Source: Lineus longissimus
Taxonomy: Eukaryota > Nemertea > Pilidiophora > Heteronemertea > Lineidae
Direction: 5' to 3'
Assembly (NCBI RefSeq): GCF_910592395.1
Contig: NC_088319.1
Coordinates: forward strand, 4,404,001-4,468,000
DNA length: 64,000 nucleotides
The notes below the pieces were generated by a model. It ran no database searches and was not told the origin of the DNA. It saw only the letters and a program-made list of their open reading frames with translations. This document shows, one piece after another, positions 11,852 through 21,638 of this stretch (the first letter of the stretch is position 1; every line of letters starts with the position of its first letter). Position numbers and translations under genes: made by a program.

Positions 11852-13795
11852 TGGCCTAACCAATGCCCCTTTAGGGTGACAACTAAACCCGGTCAACTAG
11901 CTGCCCAAGGCTGTGGAACATTACTATAATCTTGGTGATCACACTATTACAATTTAGTGACAAGAGAAGAGCCAAGTAAATATGGACAGATCTAAATGAT
12001 CCGAAAAACAATTCACTGCATTTGTAATTTCCCTCACAATACTTATTGCGACAATCATATCTCCCGGAATATCAATGAATTTATTGATGCAACACGGCAA
12101 TGACTTACGGTGGAGAGTGAAATGCTACGATGTCTGTTTCGATCTTGCGTAGAAGGATTTAGACAAAGATTCTCGTGGGCAAGCTCCGAAAAATGAACGT
12201 TAGTAATGAATTATTAGACATAGTAGCAGTCGGAAATATTGCATCCACAGCTGTGCCGTATTCGTCTCACCTTAATTTCTTAATCAGCCACTGTGAGATT
12301 TGTTCGTGCAGCTCAGCTTTATAAACAATATAAGTCCACCCGAGTACTTTGTTACAGAGTAAATACCTTTGCGGTCATTTGCTTACCAGTATCGAATTTG
12401 GGCCAGGCAAATAATCTTTTATTCGCACCGACTATTAACCAGTGGTTGGTGACAAGAGGGTCACGTAAGGTCATCAATAACGTATTCTTAGCTTCCACCT
12501 CGGATTCATACAGGCATGGCCCAAATTGCAACCTAAACAGGAATAGAGCGTGATTCTTAGGAGTCAGCCTGACGCTAACCTTAGGGCCCTGACTTGAAAA
12601 TATGGTAACGAACTTCGCCCGATGAACCTCAACGACGACATTATATGATCCTAGCAAAGACAGAATTGCGGAGTCTCCGAATTTTCTCAACAAATCATCA
12701 CGTAAGATAATCGACGTGGATTTATTATACTCGTACGGTTTTTCTAAGATGGTGATGGAGTGTGTACTAGCTGATGATTTATAGAGATAACCATTCAAAT
12801 CACATCGGATATCCTCTAACATGATGTTATCCATATCAGATAATAAAGCGCTTTCGGCTTTGGGCACAAGAGAGTAGTTTATCTCTTTTAGGCTTTTGAC
12901 ATACCGAAGTTTAAGAACAAACCCTACGTTTACTATTTTATACCAATTTAACCAAGACATAAACAGGTCTTTTCCCCTGTTTTTGTGCTGCTGAAATTTG
13001 CATCGAAAAGTCAACTCCAAGAAAACATTCTCACCACATGAAACCATTTTGAAATATTTGAACCTCGAATTCTTTAGACCGACGCTTTTCTCAAGTTCAC
13101 CATACGGTAGAATCAACTCTCGGCAATTGCTACTTCCAATCAAATCGAATTGAAATGCTCGCAACTTTTCAGCGACATATTTCCGTCTACGACGAGTACT
13201 AACACCTATGACATCATTGCCATATTCGCCAGCAATGTATGTGAGCTAGTTAAAATGAAAATGATACGTCAGTTTAAAATCTCCGCTGATATCATCTTGG
13301 CTGTAGACGTAGACGTTACGATAAGTACTCAAGGAGTAATGAAAACGAGCCACTGTGACTATGACACTTAGCCATGTGTGGTAAAATACCGATGCCGCCC
13401 ACGGTGGGAACTGGCCATAGATCCTTACATCACGGTACGACCGATAGGTGCCCCTCTGCTAGTTCGGCGTGGCGGTTAAAAGTTAAGATATGACAGCTTT
13501 AAATGAAGTGGATGAAATTGTTGAAATTAGGTTTTAATACAAATCGGAGCCTTGTCCCGTTCCGAGTCCCACTCCGACTTCATCTCCGATATTGAATTAC
13601 GTACGGTTATCTAATATTCAGTTTATCGACGAACGTTTTCATTATGCCATTCCATCTGGATTTTTACAGTAATGTTTATAATATCAAATTGGATCAGTGT
13701 ATAAGATGGCTACAACGAAGTGGTTATCCAAATTGCAGTGCACGACTTGAAATACGACTTTATTATAGACAGGTACGCCTAAAACACAGGTCGGT
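11852..13795. repeat. 2-kb dispersed block, copy 1
   Basis: Closely similar to 35397-37845 over its whole length, with many SNPs and small indels. Both copies carry the same minus-strand gene. Copy 1 continues smoothly past 13795 into unique DNA, whereas copy 2 is interrupted at the matching point by the start of Polinton 2. Copy 1 therefore shows the pre-insertion arrangement. Confidence 0.85.
12352..13378 (-). pseudogene. Unrecognised gene, copy 1 (internal stop)
   Basis: A 270-aa open frame (12352-13164) ends at the same place as copy 2 (35907). Upstream homology continues to about 13378 but is cut by an in-frame TAG at about 13245, where copy 2 has GAG. The product would be about 340 aa, mixed alpha/beta with no membrane segment. 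Motifs include FQFDLIGSSNC, LSLLGSYNVVVEVHRAKF and RLQFGPCL. No ATG opens the frame; a pyrimidine-rich stretch ending CACACAG|GG just upstream could be a splice acceptor, so this may be a last exon. I do not recognise the family. Confidence 0.5.
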
Positions 13796-14295
13796 CTGAA
13801 TTCGAAAGTAGTATTGTGCAGTTTCACGTAATTTATCATATATTTGTGAGAAATGTGTACCAGTTCAGTTGAATCGAAGTAATTATCAGACGACCATAAT
13901 TTACTCTCAAAGTTGAAGTGTAGGTGTACACCTTATTCCTCAGTTGACTGTACGCCATGCATTCGCACGAGAATTAGGTTTTTGTTTCAACAGCTGCATA
14001 AAGTTGCATATTCCAGTCTCGGGCGACCGGTTAACGTCGTTGAAGAAATTTTGAGTTCTAGCAATTATGGGCGCAATGCGCGGATGATGGAGATCGTTCC
14101 ATAGAACGAGTCATTCATACTAACTGTAATTAAACCCAACACACTAAATATACTAAATATGGCTTCTTTAGCCCTGGTAGGCAACCAGTCTAGGACTAAC
14201 GAAATTCCGATATCAAACAGTCCAGCGCGAGCTTGTCAGTAGGGCAAGCAACGCCGTCCTAGTGTCTAACCGGTTGCGCACGCAACAACAACAAA
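13796..14295. other. Unique DNA, nothing recognised
   Basis: No domain-bearing frame on either strand. Confidence 0.5.
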
Positions 14296-14592
14296 TTATG
14301 TCTTTATTGCAAAATAGGTTGCGAATATAAAAACCGAAATATTGGCTAACTGCTTTTTCCAAAGCCGATGCCCTGTTTTCCCGTCTCTGCAAGTCCAGTC
14401 CTTGGTAGCAGCATCCTTGTGAAGATGGCAGGTTTCCGTTTGATCATGGCCGTCATGGCCGTTCTGGGGGGTGGTGAAAAAGGCAACGCACATCTGAATA
14501 TTCGAGCATGCCATACCACATCGAAGAATTGACTGAACTCGTAAGATTGCGAAAGTTAAATTGCTATCAGTTCCGTTAATGTCCATTGCCAT
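14296..14592 (-). CDS. PAN/apple-like domain, 3' terminal exon
   Basis: A 98-aa frame with the cysteine pattern of a PAN/apple domain: RCGMACSNIQMCVAFF, then ETCHLHKD and DWTC. The pattern C-x3-C-x5-C-x-F followed by C-x-L is typical of these extracellular adhesion modules. The stop codon overlaps AATAAAG (about 14304-14309), which would serve as polyadenylation signal, so this looks like a terminal exon. Upstream exons were not found. The residues before the first ATG are unclear. Confidence 0.45.
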   Translation of the reverse strand: MAMDINGTDSNLTFAILRVQSILRCGMACSNIQMCVAFFTTPQNGHDGHDQTETCHLHKDAATKDWTCRDGKTGHRLWKKQLANISVFIFATYFAIKT

Positions 14593-15154
14593 GAATTGAA
14601 ATTTACACGCAATATAATTTTTGATTGGATTACCTGCTTTCTCGAGATATTGATGGTGTCATTGCAAACTTATACCACAGACAAAATCCTCCGGAGCAAA
14701 TCTTTAAAGAAAGTGGCCAAAAATGGCCAAAAAAGGCTATATAAAATCTATACCGGTATAGCACCTGTATAGGGTTTGTAAAAGACAACCTATAAACTAT
14801 AAGATCCCATGTGAAAAAAAATCTATATAGTATATACAGTATAGTCTATGTATTTTATAAACATAGAAATTCTATATAACCAAAATAACTTTTTAAATCA
14901 TACATGAAAAACCTATATAGCACCTATTAAAATCCGTTTAGAATACTGTAAAGGTAAAGGGTTTCTCAACATATTTTCTTCAGAAATTTTTTTGCATGTG
15001 ATTGTTTCTAAACATTTTTGAATACACGATATAGCTAAAACAAATTAACTAGTGTCACCTACATCTACATGTAGGTGTCTATCCTTCACAATATTTCAGT
15101 CGACCTAACACATGCAATACAGCCAGTGTCGTCAAAAGGGCAAATGTCGTCATG
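14593..15154. other. AT-rich stretch with CTATATAG repeats
   Basis: Repeated CTATATAG and TATAGCACCTAT-like words lie at about 14740-14935. No gene is visible. It may be a degenerate TIR element. Confidence 0.4.
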
Positions 15155-15728
15155 GGTGCACCTTAGGTGTACCAAGGACCAAGCTGGGTGTACCTTAACA
15201 GCACCGCACCCAGGATGCTCCTGGGTGCTGCTTTAAAAGGATCATTATGTGCAAACAGATTGAAATACGCGCCGATTAAAAAACCTGTGTCCGATGTGGG
15301 GTACGCGTGCTTTTGCTCTACATCCGTAATTTTGCTGAACACTAACTGTAAACGAGGTGTCAAAATGTCAGTTCGACATCAGTGGCAGGATCTAGGGGTC
15401 ATTGCGCACACGTGTGCTATGAACGGATGTATGTATGGATGGGGGAATCATCTCATACAGCATACCTAATGACATTGTAAATAGTGCTATGTTCTTAAAA
15501 ATACTTTTTCTTTATTTCTTACCACCATCTGTAATACATGTATATGTATACACTTTTTAAGCGAAAAATAGAGCAAATGTTCGACACGAGATGTTCTGAT
15601 TTGCTACAAGACAAACATACCATTTTCAACCTTGGACACAGGTTTTTAATCGGCGCGAATTTCACACCGGGTGCAGATAAGAAGTTAAGGTACACCAAGA
15701 TTGGTCCTGGGTGCACTTAAGGTGCACC
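15155..15728. mobile_element. Foldback element with long imperfect TIRs
   Basis: The left arm starts GGTGCACCTTAGGTGTACC at 15155 and the right arm, ending at 15728, is its inverse (complement reads GGTGCACCTTAAGTGCACC). Further inverted stretches include GCGCCGATTAAAAAACC near 15270 and its complement near 15640. The ORFs inside on both strands mirror each other and are not genes. Probably a nonautonomous DNA transposon. Confidence 0.65.
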
Positions 15729-15884
15729 AAGGACCAACGATTGTTGGGCACTATTTAAGACATGTGGAACTTGTGGTTTTTAGGAGTCATTACGATACGT
15801 GCTAATTGCGAAGGGTACACTGTATACGCAGTTTCTTTAAACACCTCAGTAGTGTAAAAGTGGTGTTTCTAGCTCGCCCTAGGT

Positions 15885-16017
15885 TTGACTGGGTTTTTAT
15901 TCAGTCAAATCCTAGTCAAACAATTATTCAGTCAAATCCTAGTCAAAACATTATTCAGTCAAATCCTAGTCAAAACATTATTCAGTCAAATCCTAGTCAA
16001 ACAATTATTCAGTCAAA
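15885..16017. repeat. 27-bp tandem repeat beside the Polinton 1 left edge
   Basis: Four and a half units of ATTATTCAGTCAAATCCTAG plus TCAAAAC, with AAACA/AAAACA variants. The unit is divisible by three and stays open (nine-residue IQSNPSQxI). It sits about 110 bp before the first P1 gene, so it could be subterminal Polinton sequence; no inverted partner survives. Confidence 0.7.
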
Positions 16018-16127
16018 CCCCCCACCCTACAAATTGTCTAACTTCTATAACATGGTTATTTCTGCTAGATATCCTAAAGGAGAAAAATTTAAAAACGATA
16101 TCTAATAGATTTCATCCTGTATAGAAA

Positions 16128-16592
16128 ATGACTCATATCATCAGATCCGCCACACTCGCTACGCTCGCCGCTAGCGCTTCAAAAAAGAATAGAGATCCTA
16201 GATATTCAAAAAAGAATAATCTAACAGACTATACCTCATCCGAAGATGAACTCAGAGATATAGAAGATTATTCATCTGAGGAAGAAGAGGAGGACTATCT
16301 TTCGGAGAATGAATTAGATGCCAAAATTCAACCCCCTCAATCAGAGTTAATCACATGGAAAGAAGTTCCTTTAAACGCGTGGTATAAGATTGTAGGGAAA
16401 GAGCAGAAGATTACCAAACACGGAGAAGCGTTAATCCTCACTCTAAAATATAGAAAGCTGCAGCCTGTGAAAACTTTTTCAACATCGTTGATCAAATGAG
16501 ATTTAGAAGCGAATCCTAACTTGAATTATATAATATCGTTAGGAAAACCTAAAGGGAAAAAGTATTACGCGTTTAAATTAGTGCAAGGATAA
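16128..16592 (+). pseudogene. P1 small acidic protein with KHGEAL motif (internal stop)
   Basis: The frame is open for 123 codons, meets TGA at 16497-16499, then continues in the same frame to TAA at 16590-16592 (155 codons in all). Residues 7-17 are encoded by a GC-rich micro-repeat (16153-16179). An Asp/Glu-rich stretch follows, then a folded part with LNAWYKIVG and TKHGEALILTL, ending with a GKPKGKKYYAFKLV basic tail. Similar small proteins occur in invertebrate Polintons, as far as I recall; an OB-like single-strand DNA-binding role is only a guess. Confidence 0.6.
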
Positions 16593-16593
16593 A

Positions 16594-16722
16594 CACTTGC
16601 TGCGCTCGTCGCTAGCGCTGGTATAACTTTATAAGAAGTGTCACGTTCTTATAAAATTACATCATTACTTTAGTCTGACTCGCTAAAAATAGCCCAAACA
16701 GCTAGCGCTGATGAAAGTCAAG
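16594..16722. repeat. P1 GC-rich micro-repeats, copies 2 and 3
   Basis: An intergenic copy of the micro-repeat lies at 16594-16620 directly after the preceding stop codon. A degenerate, split copy lies at 16678-16710 (ACTCGCT ... GCTAGCGCTG). These are the noncoding members of the family otherwise found inside genes. Confidence 0.75.
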
Positions 16723-17182
16723 TTATATCAGATTCTCTGTAACTTTATTGGATTTTTTATATGTCTGAATAATAAGATCAAACTCACTCGCAGAGATATG
16801 CTCATTCGTAATCGCGCGTGAGAATAAATTATTCACATCGTTTAAATGATCTTGTGTGCGAATCCAGATTGTTTTATGTTTTTTCATTTTTTTCCTTAAT
16901 TGTGGAACAACAATTTTACCTGTTGTGCCTAACATAGTACAAACAACAGCTAAAGGTAAAGTAACAATATTGGTAATAACACCACCTGCGCCAATCGAAG
17001 CGATTCCTGCTCCTGCTATAAAAAAAGCTAGTTTCTAACCAATGAATGATATTTGAAATTTTTTTATAATTTTTATACAGTTTACGTCGTCTTCCAATTT
17101 TTTGTTGTAAGTCTGATTTGATCTGCTCAATCTGCTCAAAACGAAATTCATCCTGTTCGGGGATGGAATCTAAGACGTCCAT
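16723..17182 (-). pseudogene. P1 glycine-rich membrane protein (frameshifted)
   Basis: Counterpart of the intact 219-aa protein at 49264-49923. The N-terminal part (to about 17040) reads IEQIKSDLQQKIGRRRKLYKNYKK. The rest, with an AGAGIASIGAGG-like hydrophobic stretch and a C-terminal helical part ending NEHISASEFDLI, is in another frame. The shift falls in an A7 run at 17020-17026. The family is conserved in metazoan Polintons but has no established role; a glycine-rich hydrophobic core between two helical parts suggests membrane insertion. Confidence 0.75.
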
Positions 17183-17186
17183 CCTT

Positions 17187-17876
17187 TTATTCTAACAGTA
17201 AATCTATGGTACACGGGGTTCTAAGTTCAATGGATTCATTGTTTTGATTTTTGATGCTAATTTCGACATAGGAAAAATCCTGATCTTGAATCTTGACTTT
17301 TTGTAATGAACTATATTCCACAAGATCCCCATAATTTTTTCCTTTCGCGACAAAGGTGGAAATAATATCAGAAGGAACGCCATCTAAAAATTTTTTACCA
17401 TTATCCACAATATTACAACAAATACGATATTCTTGATGGGGTAAAAATTGACAAGGGTCTCCTCCTTTCACTTTGTTGATAACACGTGCATCTTCCAACC
17501 TAATTCCCAATAAGGTACGTAATTCCTTATGGATCCACACTATAAAAGGAGGCCTCACTTTTATCACAATTTTACCTTCGTTTTCCAAATAAGTGATCAT
17601 CATCTTGTTCTGATGTCCTTTTTTCTTCAGTGCATGTTGTATCGCTTTGATATAAGAGTCAACGGAATAAAGTCCCTCAGAAATATACACAGAACCCTCA
17701 TTTCTAAAAGTATTACCTGGGGCTAACTCTGCAAATTGTAAATAGTTATTTTTTGAAAATCTTGAAATATTAAAATAAGTTGTAGGAATAATAGCATTTG
17801 CGACACGAACTGTTTTATACTGATTAATACTTGTCCTTAAGGACTGTCTCTTTGTTTTATGAAAGCGAAGATTCAT
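17187..17876 (-). CDS. P1 penton-like minor capsid protein
   Basis: Intact 229-aa protein of the Polinton minor capsid (single jelly-roll, penton-like) type. Landmarks are VRVANAIIPTTYFNIS near 25-40, YISEGLYSVDSYIKAIQHALKK near 67-88, a middle with RTLLGI, and a beta-rich C-terminal half ending in SIELRTPCTIDLLLE. The penton-like proteins of Polinton 2 follow the same plan. It would form the capsid vertices. Its ATG overlaps the stop of the upstream gene (shared ATGA at 17873-17876), so the two are probably expressed together. Confidence 0.75.
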   Translation of the reverse strand: MNLRFHKTKRQSLRTSINQYKTVRVANAIIPTTYFNISRFSKNNYLQFAELAPGNTFRNEGSVYISEGLYSVDSYIKAIQHALKKKGHQNKMMITYLENEGKIVIKVRPPFIVWIHKELRTLLGIRLEDARVINKVKGGDPCQFLPHQEYRICCNIVDNGKKFLDGVPSDIISTFVAKGKNYGDLVEYSSLQKVKIQDQDFSYVEISIKNQNNESIELRTPCTIDLLLE

Positions 17877-19071
17877 TTTATTTTAGAAGAAATTTTTTTT
17901 GCTTTATTTTTAATTGTTCCTGCATTATTCACTACAATTTGAATCACAACTAAAATAGTGACAGCGACAGCTATAATCACATGTTCCGCTAAAAATCCTA
18001 CCACACCTGCAGCTGCTTTTAAGAGAGTGTATACAATGGTTCCTAGAATTCCAGGGAGTGCTGCTAGAGCTTTTGAACCTAAGGAAAGTAACCAATTTTT
18101 AAATTTTAACAGACCTTGTGTAATTTTATTAGGTGTACTAGGTGTATCTGGTTTTCCAGGTCCTATAGGTTTTCCAGGTGTATCAGGTCTTCCAGGTGTA
18201 TCAGGTCCAGGCTTAGAAGGTCCACTTGGTTTTACTAAAGAGCCTATACCATACACAAAACTTGCACCAATGGCAGATAAAGTTAAAATAACTGCAGTAA
18301 CAATAGTAGCAAGTTTAAAGCCCTTCAATTTGAATAAAGCTTTTAATCGGTCTCCTAAGGATTCTTTTGCATCATTGACTGTATCACGAAAATTTTCAGC
18401 TAATTGTTTAAAATGTTTTTTACTTCTTTCAGTCAAATTAGTCACTTCATCTGATTCTGCTTCATCAACCTCTCTTAGATTTTGTTCTTCATGCTCAATT
18501 AAAGGCTCCATTTCAAGGTCATCACTTTGCCTCAATGTGTTTATTTTATCTTTTATTCTGTCACGTGACCGACTATATTTTTCTATAATAGATTTAAACT
18601 GTCTTCTGAAATAGTCTATGATCTCATCTAATTTAGAACTCTTTGCTTTCATTGGTTCGTTTGAATTCAAAGTGACATCTTGAATGTCATCAACATCATT
18701 AGGGTCAACATCAACAAACTTTGTTTCATTTGTATCAAGATTGGTCTCTGTACAAGGTTGGTGTCTTCTGAAGTAATGGTCACATTAGGTTCCAGAGGAA
18801 TTGGTGTACTAGAACTTGCTCCATCTTCGTAAGGGAATAGTCTTCTAGCTGTTGTTTCTCCCACATTTTCAAGCATTGGAGTTTCTCCCACTTTATTTTC
18901 AGTAAAAAATTTCATGAAATCTGCTGTTCCTCCTTTTACAGATGTCACTTTATAAGGCTCTTTATTATTCATTGTTAGCCAAATGCTCTCCCCGCTTGGG
19001 TTGTGAAAAAATATATCCTTGTTTACATTACTTGTCACTCTGTTACGCAGTTCGTTCATAGATCGCTTCAA
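17873..19071 (-). pseudogene. P1 PGP-linker membrane protein (frameshifted)
   Basis: Two overlapping frames (18667-19071 and 17873-18670) together match the plan of the 505-aa protein at 39436-40953. It has an N-terminal soluble part, then a charged coiled-coil region, a first hydrophobic helix (LATIVTAVILTLSAIGA), a Pro/Gly/Asp linker of PGPDTPG-type repeats, and a C-terminal pair of hydrophobic segments with LAALPGILG and VVGFLAEHVIIAV. The shift lies near 18750 and is not in a homopolymer. The AALPGI ... GFLAEH signature recurs in invertebrate Polintons; a role in an envelope or internal membrane is inference. Confidence 0.75.
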
Positions 19072-19077
19072 TTTTAA

Positions 19078-19293
19078 TTAATTTTTTTTCATAAAGTCTT
19101 TTAAAAATTTTTCCTTTGCATCAATGTTTTCCAGAGCTTTCACTTGACTAAGTCTTAGAGGTCGTGGTATTTCTCCACTCAATTCATCTCTAAGAATATC
19201 ATTATTCGCTGCTTGTCGATCAAAATTATCATTCATGTCATCTTCATCTCCTATGGATTCTTTCGCATCCTCAAATACCACGTCATCACTCAT
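19078..19293 (-). CDS. P1 small acidic protein, 71 aa
   Basis: A short acidic frame with a basic C-terminus (EKFLKDFMKKN). The start context ATAAATG matches its neighbours, and it sits 6 bp from the preceding gene in a tightly packed run. No family was recognised. The counterpart in P2 was not found. Confidence 0.5.
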   Translation of the reverse strand: MSDDVVFEDAKESIGDEDDMNDNFDRQAANNDILRDELSGEIPRPLRLSQVKALENIDAKEKFLKDFMKKN

Positions 19294-19298
19294 TTATT

Positions 19299-19694
19299 TT
19301 AAAGAAATTTTGATAAAACCGCAGATCCCACCACACTGCCTGCAATGTACATTTGTTCATACTTTTTCTGAGATTCACTAGGCGTATAAAAATGGTTTAA
19401 AGTAGGTTTAGGATGAATGTTGTCATAATAGCGAATAGAATCTTCCATATCTAACATGTCTGATTTTGCTTGATGTTTTTTCTGACGTTGTTCTGCAAGG
19501 AAATCTAGGTGTTTTATCCTATTCTGGGACCATGTTGCAGATTGTTTTTGTAATTTTTCTAATGCTAAACCATGGCGCTTTCGTTCATCTGCAGCATTCT
19601 GTTTATCAAATGCATGAAATAGGGCAGAACCACCAACGAAAGCAGTTGCATTAGCTACAGCACCAAAAATCGTTGTTAATATCATTCCAGCCAT
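19299..19694 (-). CDS. P1 MAG-start membrane protein, 131 aa
   Basis: A hydrophobic N-terminus (MAGMILTTIFGAVANATAFVGG), a charged helical middle (ERKRHGLALEKLQKQ, LDFLAEQRQKKHQ), a YDNIHP motif, then a second hydrophobic segment at the C-terminus. The P2 protein at 59943-60401 matches it throughout: same start, KRHxLAxExLQK, a YNHLHP-like motif and a C-terminal helix. It is a conserved two-helix Polinton protein of unknown role, perhaps in virion membrane or capsid assembly. Confidence 0.75.
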   Translation of the reverse strand: MAGMILTTIFGAVANATAFVGGSALFHAFDKQNAADERKRHGLALEKLQKQSATWSQNRIKHLDFLAEQRQKKHQAKSDMLDMEDSIRYYDNIHPKPTLNHFYTPSESQKKYEQMYIAGSVVGSAVLSKFL

Positions 19695-19721
19695 ATTCGT
19701 TTTATTTTATTTTAAATTTTT

Positions 19722-19961
19722 TTAATTAGTAATGTCCTTTGGTAAATTCATATTTTTCTCAAGATACCCTTTTGTAATAATAGCAAGTGTCACTGCACCA
19801 GTGAGCTTAACAGCTTCCATAAGGTCTGGTTTACTTGGGTCTCCAATATTTGACTTTAGTAGTTTCTTTGCAGCTAATCCATAGCCAACAGTTAAAGCTG
19901 TTAAAACAGCAGCGTGATAGATCCTGTTACCAATATTTTTCGTGTCAATACTCGTACTCAT
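19722..19961 (-). CDS. P1 small membrane protein, 79 aa
   Basis: Two hydrophobic segments (about 14-32, LTALTVGYGLAAK; and about 49-63, LTGAVTLAIITKGYL) separated by SKPDLMEAVKL. The start context is ATAAATG. Similar short proteins are common in invertebrate Polintons in my recollection. Function unknown; the position among membrane proteins suggests a structural part. Confidence 0.65.
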   Translation of the reverse strand: MSTSIDTKNIGNRIYHAAVLTALTVGYGLAAKKLLKSNIGDPSKPDLMEAVKLTGAVTLAIITKGYLEKNMNLPKDITN

Positions 19962-19979
19962 TTATTTAACAGAAAAAAA

Positions 19980-20300
19980 TTAAATTTCTAATTTAGATTT
20001 AGACTTTGTTTGTTTTTCTTTAATAGGTTGTTCCACGTGTTCAGTCACGTCAGATTTTGAATTTTTGGTGTAATACAATACATAAGTTGCTAAACCAAGT
20101 CCTCCAATAAGGAGTGTAAAATAATAGGTTGTACCAACGGTTTGATTAGGAGTTGACATTTCTTGTGATTCTTCTTCCGCTTTAATTTTTTTACGGTTCT
20201 TGTTCATTTCACCCAATTTTTTCCCCCATGCTACTTTTTTAGGATCCTTTGGTTTATCTTTAGTAGTAATTTCTTTTACTTTTTCATTATCATCACTCAT
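19980..20300 (-). CDS. P1 single-pass membrane protein, 106 aa
   Basis: A basic N-terminal part with KDPKKVAWGKKLGEMNKNRKK, one transmembrane helix (YFTLLIGGLGLATYVLYY) near 60-77, and a charged tail. The P2 gene at 43017-43475 has the same layout. The start context is ATAAATG. It is the first gene of the leftward run and is divergent from the gene at 20436 across an AT-rich repeat. Confidence 0.65.
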   Translation of the reverse strand: MSDDNEKVKEITTKDKPKDPKKVAWGKKLGEMNKNRKKIKAEEESQEMSTPNQTVGTTYYFTLLIGGLGLATYVLYYTKNSKSDVTEHVEQPIKEKQTKSKSKLEI

Positions 20301-20321
20301 TTATTTTATAGAAATAAATTA

Positions 20322-20417
20322 TCAAATTATTATCAAATTATTATCATAATTATTGTCAAATTATTATCATAATTATTGTCAAATTATTATCAAATTATTA
20401 TTGTCATTATTTAAGAA
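20322..20417. promoter_or_regulatory. AT-rich tandem repeats between divergent P1 genes
   Basis: Iterated ATTATCAAATT and ATTATCATAATTATTGTC units fill the gap between the leftward gene start at 20300 and the rightward start at 20436. The place suits a two-way promoter or a replication-related element; the sequence alone does not decide. Confidence 0.45.
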
Positions 20418-20435
20418 ATTATCATTAATATAAAA

Positions 20436-20783
20436 ATGATAATCATGTATGATTATTTTTTATTTTGTTGTCAATGGACTCAACATTTCAAATGGAAAAG
20501 TCTATTTGAACAATTAGCGTTTGGGGAAATTCCTTTCCATGTTAAAATAAAGCAACCTTATTTATTCTATGATGATACACCTTTTGAAATGGTAGAGGAT
20601 CATCGTCTATTTGGACAACAGATTACATCTTCTATTGTGTTTGAACACCCTCCCGTTAAACGGTCAAAAGAAATGATGTTGAGACTTGTCTATATTGAAA
20701 AAATAAAAGAGAATAAACACTCGCTGGATGTGATTAGAAAGGATTATTGGTCTGATATGCTTAATTTATTATTGAAAAAATAA
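20436..20783 (+). CDS. P1 unknown protein, 115 aa
   Basis: Intact frame with an aromatic-rich N-terminus (MYDYFLFCCQWTQHFKW) and a charged C-terminus. A second ATG lies three codons in. No family or motif was recognised and no P2 counterpart was found. It is co-oriented with the HNH gene 47 bp downstream. Confidence 0.5.
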   Translation: MIIMYDYFLFCCQWTQHFKWKSLFEQLAFGEIPFHVKIKQPYLFYDDTPFEMVEDHRLFGQQITSSIVFEHPPVKRSKEMMLRLVYIEKIKENKHSLDVIRKDYWSDMLNLLLKK

Positions 20784-20830
20784 CCAAACAAAAACATGAC
20801 TTAATAAAAAATTTTTACTCTGTATATATA

Positions 20831-21352
20831 ATGGAATTTCTTGTACGCGATTGTAAAAAATGTTTCGAAGAAAAATTATTAGACGATTTTGAAAATGATG
20901 AAAAATGTAAATGTGGAAGAACATACAGATGTAAAAAATGCTCTAACAAATATAAAAACAAATATGACAAAGATAAAAAGCTCAACAATGAATCTTTTAA
21001 AATATCAAGAAATCTTACAGGATTATTAGCCAATTGTCTTAAAAGAAATCAACAAAAATCTAAATTAGAAAAAGTTATTGGTTGTTCTCTAGATGGTTTG
21101 TACAAGTGGATTGAATATCAATTTGATGACTATATGACATGGTCTAACTATGGTGACTATTGGGAAATTGATCATATTCTTCCAAAATCACATTTCAATC
21201 ATCTTAATGAAGAAGAACTTATGCTATGTTGGAACTGGAGGAATTTACAACCTATTACGAAACAAGAAAACATGAGGAAAGGGAATAAAATCGATTATGT
21301 ATTATATTACCAAAATGTATCCGTAGCAGCAGAATTTCTTGAAGAAATTTAG
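20831..21352 (+). CDS. P1 HNH endonuclease
   Basis: A 173-aa protein. The N-terminal half has CxxC pairs (RDCKKCF at 7-13, CKCGRTYRCKKC near 32-44), so zinc ribbons. The C-terminal half has an HNH core: WEIDHILPKSHF near 117-128, CWNWRNLQP, and KQENMRKGNK, with a final AAEFLEEI helix. This is a DNA-cleaving family; the target is unknown. The P2 counterpart at 50228-58130 has the same order of zinc ribbons then HNH. The start follows TATATATA immediately. Confidence 0.8.
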   Translation: MEFLVRDCKKCFEEKLLDDFENDEKCKCGRTYRCKKCSNKYKNKYDKDKKLNNESFKISRNLTGLLANCLKRNQQKSKLEKVIGCSLDGLYKWIEYQFDDYMTWSNYGDYWEIDHILPKSHFNHLNEEELMLCWNWRNLQPITKQENMRKGNKIDYVLYYQNVSVAAEFLEEI

Positions 21353-21638
21353 AATAATTTCTTTTTAAATAAATGATCACACCCATGATGATTTTAAAAT
21401 TATCATGGGTATGATAAGCCCTGATTCTTTCATTTTCGCTCAAGTGAGGATTATGTTAGAATCTAAAATTTATCATTCTGAAGGCTAACACTTTCAGCTC
21501 ATCGCTACTAAGAGTACCAACATGTCGTTTCATTTTTATTTTCTATACCTATTCTGTAGGCATAAAAATTAAAATAAATTATGTGAAAAATAACCAAACA
21601 AACATAACTTAATGAAAAAATTTTTCCTTTAAATAAAC
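21353..21638. other. P1 intergenic region with hairpin and promoter-like block
   Basis: A 30-base inverted repeat (21381-21410, ACCCATGATGATTTT with its inverse) follows the HNH gene. Just before the next gene is a block (21592-21638) that repeats the one at 20783-20820: AACCAAACAAA, ACTTAAT, AAAAAATTTTT. Confidence 0.55.

Noticed and set aside
17958-18614. Plus-strand frame with collagen-like GFPG/GPIGFPG repeats
   Set aside because: It is the antisense of the PGP linker and helices of the membrane protein gene; no start or domain support.
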